Source: Erwinia psidii (GTDB lineage: Bacteria; Pseudomonadota; Gammaproteobacteria; Enterobacterales; Enterobacteriaceae). From it: 64,000 nucleotides of DNA. Position 1 is the stretch's first letter; every line of letters begins with the position of its first letter. Under the pieces are notes generated by a model. The model was given only the letters and a program-made list of their open reading frames with translations. It searched no databases and was not told where the DNA came from. The stretch is from positions 1 through 64,000 of the forward strand of contig NZ_RHHM01000012.1 in assembly GCF_003846135.1 (NCBI RefSeq), given 5' to 3'. A program made the translations under genes and the position numbers. Shown here one piece after another: positions 61,230-64,000 of this stretch.

Positions 61230-62663
61230 TCAGACCAGCTGTTTACGTTGGTTTGATGGCGGGATGGATAAAGACTCTCGATACTTCGCGACGGTGCGTC
61301 GTGCCACCATAATTCCCTGTTCGGAGAGCAGTGTGGTCAGCTTACTGTCGCTCAGTGGCTTGGCGGGATTTTCCGCCGAGATTAACTTTTTCACCAGTGC
61401 GCGAATGGCGGTTGAGGAGGCTTCGCCTCCGCCTTCCGTATTCACATGGCTGGAGAAAAAATATTTCAGTTCAAAAATCCCGCGTGGGCTGTGCAAATAT
61501 TTCTGCGTGGTGACGCGGGAGATGGTGGATTCGTGCATATCTACGGCTTCTGCGATATCAGCAAGCACCATGGGGCGCATAAACTCTTCGCCTTGTTCGA
61601 AGAAGGCCTGCTGCTGATCGACAATACAGCGGGTCACTTTTAACAGCGTGTCATTACGACTTTCCAGGCTTTTAATCAGCCATTTCGCTTCCTGCAAATT
61701 ACTGCGTATAAACTGACTGTCATTATCATTGCGACCCGAACCACCCAGCGACGCATAGTGCTGATTGATTTTTAATCTGGGAACACTGTCAGTGTTAAGC
61801 TCGACTGTCCAGCGCGTGCCGACCTTGCGCACCAGCACGTCAGGGATAACATATTCAGGCTCGCTGGTATTTATTGACTGTCCGGGACGGGGATCCAGTG
61901 ACTGAATGAGTTGCATCGCATGTTTCAGCACATCTTCCTTCAGTCGGGTGACGCGCATCAGGGTACGGAAATCATGATTTGCCAGCAAGTCCAGATGTTC
62001 GCTGACGATCAGACGCGCTTCCCTGAGGAAGGGCTGCTCTGTGGTAAATTGTGAAAGCTGAACCAGCAGGCAGTCCCGAAGATCGCGGGCACAGACGCCA
62101 ATTGGATCAAAACGCTGTATTCGCTTGAGGACGGCTTCCACTTCATCCATCGTTAACTCTTCATTGCCAATGCTTTCCAGAATGTCTTCCAGAGGCACCG
62201 TCAGATAACCGGTATCATCAACCGCATCGACGATCGAAGTGGCAATGGCCCTGTCGGTATCGGTGAATGGCGTCAGATCCATTTGCCAGGTCAGATAATC
62301 CTGTAATGTCTGGGTGGTTTCCCCCTGATAGACAGGGAGTTCATCATCATGATAATCGGTTCCTGTGCCTGAAGGCGTACCGGCAGTGTAAATTTCGTCC
62401 CAGGTGGCATCCAACGGAAGCTCTTCCGGCATATCCTTTTGTTCCAGTGCTTCACGTGTATCAAGCGCTTCTTTTTCCTGATACTCCCGTGAATCGACTT
62501 CCTCATGAACATCGGTTTGCTCAAGCAATGGATTGCTTTCCAGCGCCAGCTGAATTTCCTGCTGTAGTTCAAGCGTAGAGAGTTGCAGCAGGCGTATAGC
62601 CTGTTGCAGTTGTGGCGTCATGGCAAGCTGTTGGCTGAGCCTGAGTTGCAAACCCTGCTTCAT
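61230..62663 (-). CDS. rpoN: RNA polymerase sigma-54 factor RpoN
   Basis: Enhancer-dependent sigma factor for nitrogen and other genes; a target promoter is seen at 5251-5267. The 477-aa protein has the Gln-rich region I ([21 protein letters not shown]), an acidic region II (about 50-115), the core-binding domain, the HTH, and the RpoN box [12 protein letters not shown] near residue 455. Full length. Between lptB and hpf. Confidence 0.98.
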   Translation of the reverse strand: MKQGLQLRLSQQLAMTPQLQQAIRLLQLSTLELQQEIQLALESNPLLEQTDVHEEVDSREYQEKEALDTREALEQKDMPEELPLDATWDEIYTAGTPSGTGTDYHDDELPVYQGETTQTLQDYLTWQMDLTPFTDTDRAIATSIVDAVDDTGYLTVPLEDILESIGNEELTMDEVEAVLKRIQRFDPIGVCARDLRDCLLVQLSQFTTEQPFLREARLIVSEHLDLLANHDFRTLMRVTRLKEDVLKHAMQLIQSLDPRPGQSINTSEPEYVIPDVLVRKVGTRWTVELNTDSVPRLKINQHYASLGGSGRNDNDSQFIRSNLQEAKWLIKSLESRNDTLLKVTRCIVDQQQAFFEQGEEFMRPMVLADIAEAVDMHESTISRVTTQKYLHSPRGIFELKYFFSSHVNTEGGGEASSTAIRALVKKLISAENPAKPLSDSKLTTLLSEQGIMVARRTVAKYRESLSIPPSNQRKQLV

Positions 62664-62710
62664 ATTCAGAATACAATTTCCTCAAAAATCTTAATTATTT
62701 TAATACATTA

Positions 62711-63436
62711 TCAGAGTCTGAACTCTTCGCCCAGGTAGACCCGTTTGACCTGCGCATCTTCCAGAATTTGCTCTGGCGAGCCATGGGCAATCAGATGTCC
62801 CTGACTGACGATGTAGGCTCGCTCACAAACCGCCAGCGTTTCGCGCACATTGTGGTCGGTGATCAACACGCCAAGCCCACTGTCACGCAGATGTTCGATA
62901 ATTTTTTTGATATCAATAACTGAAATCGGATCAACACCGGCGAAAGGCTCATCCAACAGAATAAACTTTGGATTGGCAGCCAACGCTCTGGCAATTTCAA
63001 CGCGGCGGCGCTCACCACCGGAAAGCGCCTGGCCCATGCTGTTACGCAGGTGGCTGATGTGGAATTCTTCCATGAGTTCATTAGCACGATCTTCGCGTTG
63101 CTCTGGCGTCAGATCGTCGCGAATTTGCAGCACGGCCATGAGGTTATCAAATACGCTCAGACGTCGAAAGATAGAGGCCTCCTGCGGCAAATAACCAATC
63201 CCCCGGCGCGCACGAGCGTGCAACGGCAGAATACTGATATCTTCATCGTCAATAATGATGCGCCCGGCATCGCGGGGCACAATCCCCACAACCATATAAA
63301 AAGTAGTGGTCTTACCGGCCCCGTTTGGTCCCAGCAGACCGACAATCTCGCCGGATTTAACCTGTAGGCTGACGTCTTCGACCACCCGTCGGCCCTTGTA
63401 GGCTTTCGCCAGGTTTTCTGCAATTAAAGTCGCCAT
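62711..63436 (-). CDS. lptB: LPS export ABC transporter ATPase LptB
   Basis: Cytoplasmic ATPase of the LptB2FG complex that extracts LPS from the inner membrane. The 241-aa sequence has Walker [17 protein letters not shown] (about 33-48), signature [15 protein letters not shown] (about 139-153), Walker [17 protein letters not shown], and H-loop [11 protein letters not shown]. Six bp after lptA. Confidence 0.98.
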   Translation of the reverse strand: MATLIAENLAKAYKGRRVVEDVSLQVKSGEIVGLLGPNGAGKTTTFYMVVGIVPRDAGRIIIDDEDISILPLHARARRGIGYLPQEASIFRRLSVFDNLMAVLQIRDDLTPEQREDRANELMEEFHISHLRNSMGQALSGGERRRVEIARALAANPKFILLDEPFAGVDPISVIDIKKIIEHLRDSGLGVLITDHNVRETLAVCERAYIVSQGHLIAHGSPEQILEDAQVKRVYLGEEFRL

Positions 63437-63442
63437 AGCTGA

Positions 63443-63991
63443 TTAGTTACTCTTTTTCTGTCCGGTTGACTGGGTGCCTTTGTCCTGTAATTGCGATGGA
63501 ACCAGAACGGTGGTAACGCGCTTACCAGTATTACCATAAGCCTGCATTTTCTGCTCTTTGACCAGATAGGTTATCCGGTCACCTTTGATGTTGCTGTCCA
63601 ATTGCTCAAGATAGGCATTGTCGGTAAGCTCAACAAAATCTGTGGCCAACTCATAGTGCATCTTCTGGGCATGGCCTTTAACCGGTTTCCCGTTGTCCTG
63701 CATCTGATAGAACGTGGCAGGATTGCCATAAGCATCAACAATCGTTTTTTTACTGTCTCCGCCTGGGCGGGTCACCACCACTTTATCCGCAGTGATCCTG
63801 ATCGATCCCTGAGTGACGATGACATTGCCGGTAAAGGTGGCCACATTGCCTTGCATATCCAGCGCCTGGTTTTCGGAATCCACGTTGACCGGTTTGTCTG
63901 AATCTCCCGTCAGTGCAAAAGCTGGCAGGCTGGCAGCCAACAGCATGCCGAGTGTCAAAAACTTAAGGTTGTTTAGCGTTTTGAATTTCAT
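63443..63991 (-). CDS. lptA: LPS transport periplasmic protein LptA
   Basis: Periplasmic beta-jellyroll bridge carrying LPS between LptC and LptD. The 182-aa precursor has a signal peptide (MKFKTLNNLKFLTLGMLLAASLPAFA). The OstA domain includes QALDMQGNVATFTGNVIVTQGSIRITADKVVVTRPGGD and GHAQKMHYELATDFVELTDNAYLEQ. The start is 9 bp from the window end, so its ribosome site and the expected lptC-kdsC neighbours lie outside. Confidence 0.96.
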   Translation of the reverse strand: MKFKTLNNLKFLTLGMLLAASLPAFALTGDSDKPVNVDSENQALDMQGNVATFTGNVIVTQGSIRITADKVVVTRPGGDSKKTIVDAYGNPATFYQMQDNGKPVKGHAQKMHYELATDFVELTDNAYLEQLDSNIKGDRITYLVKEQKMQAYGNTGKRVTTVLVPSQLQDKGTQSTGQKKSN

Positions 63992-64000
63992 AGGAGGTTT

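Overview
The window is a chromosomal segment of a gamma-proteobacterium of the order Enterobacterales. The gene order lptA-lptB-rpoN-hpf-ptsN-rapZ-npr / mtgA / arcB / gltBD / sspBA-rpsI-rplM / zapE-zapG-degQ-degS-mdh-argR / yhcN / aaeBAX / tldD-yhdP-rng-maf-mreDCB-csrD-acuI / accBC-yhdT-panF-prmA-dusB-fis / yhdWXYZ(aap) follows the 71-72 min region of E. coli K-12. Type II dehydroquinase (aroQ) before accB, msrPQ beside acuI, an alpha-carbonic anhydrase between prmA and dusB, and absence of nan, yrbL, elbB and yhcC point away from Escherichia. An Erwinia/Pantoea-type relative is my best guess, but genus cannot be settled from the sequence alone.

Region by region. 0-1 kb: a molybdenum cofactor guanylyltransferase gene (mobA) whose nucleotide-binding N-terminus is corrupted. 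1-5.3 kb: a complete polar amino acid ABC transporter operon (aapJQMP) read leftward, with a near-perfect sigma-54 promoter; the sigma-54 gene rpoN is at the other end of the window. 5.5-6.4 kb: lpxP (lipid A acylation). 6.5-9.5 kb: the only clearly accessory island, with fragments of an HK97-type phage capsid gene and a multiply frameshifted terminase large subunit. Between them lies an intact overlapping pair, a small hydrophobic protein and a DUF1493 protein, that looks like an effector/immunity-type cassette. 9.5-22 kb: housekeeping genes for Fis, tRNA dihydrouridine synthesis, ribosome methylation, pantothenate uptake, fatty-acid initiation, shikimate pathway, periplasmic methionine sulfoxide repair and Csr RNA turnover.

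22-32.5 kb: cell-shape operon mreBCD with maf, rng, yhdP and tldD. 32.5-36.8 kb: the aromatic-acid efflux genes aaeXAB are intact, but their LysR regulator aaeR is a pseudogene with two frameshifts and two stop codons. 37-39 kb: two tandem YhcN-type periplasmic proteins and an AT-rich stretch with no recognisable gene. 39-48 kb: argR with a double ARG box, mdh, the envelope-stress proteases degS and degQ, zapG and zapE, rplM-rpsI, sspAB. 48-54 kb: gltBD (glutamate synthase). 55-57.5 kb: arcB followed, on the opposite strand, by the small RNA ArcZ, sharing its terminator region with the end of arcB. 58-64 kb: mtgA and the leftward lptA-lptB-rpoN-hpf-ptsN-rapZ-npr gene set linking LPS export, sigma-54, ribosome hibernation and the nitrogen PTS.

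No tRNA, rRNA, CRISPR array or complete insertion sequence was recognised. The least explained parts are the 6.5-9.5 kb island, the broken aaeR, and the long gene-free intervals at 37.9-39.2, 54.0-55.0 and 57.5-58.25 kb.
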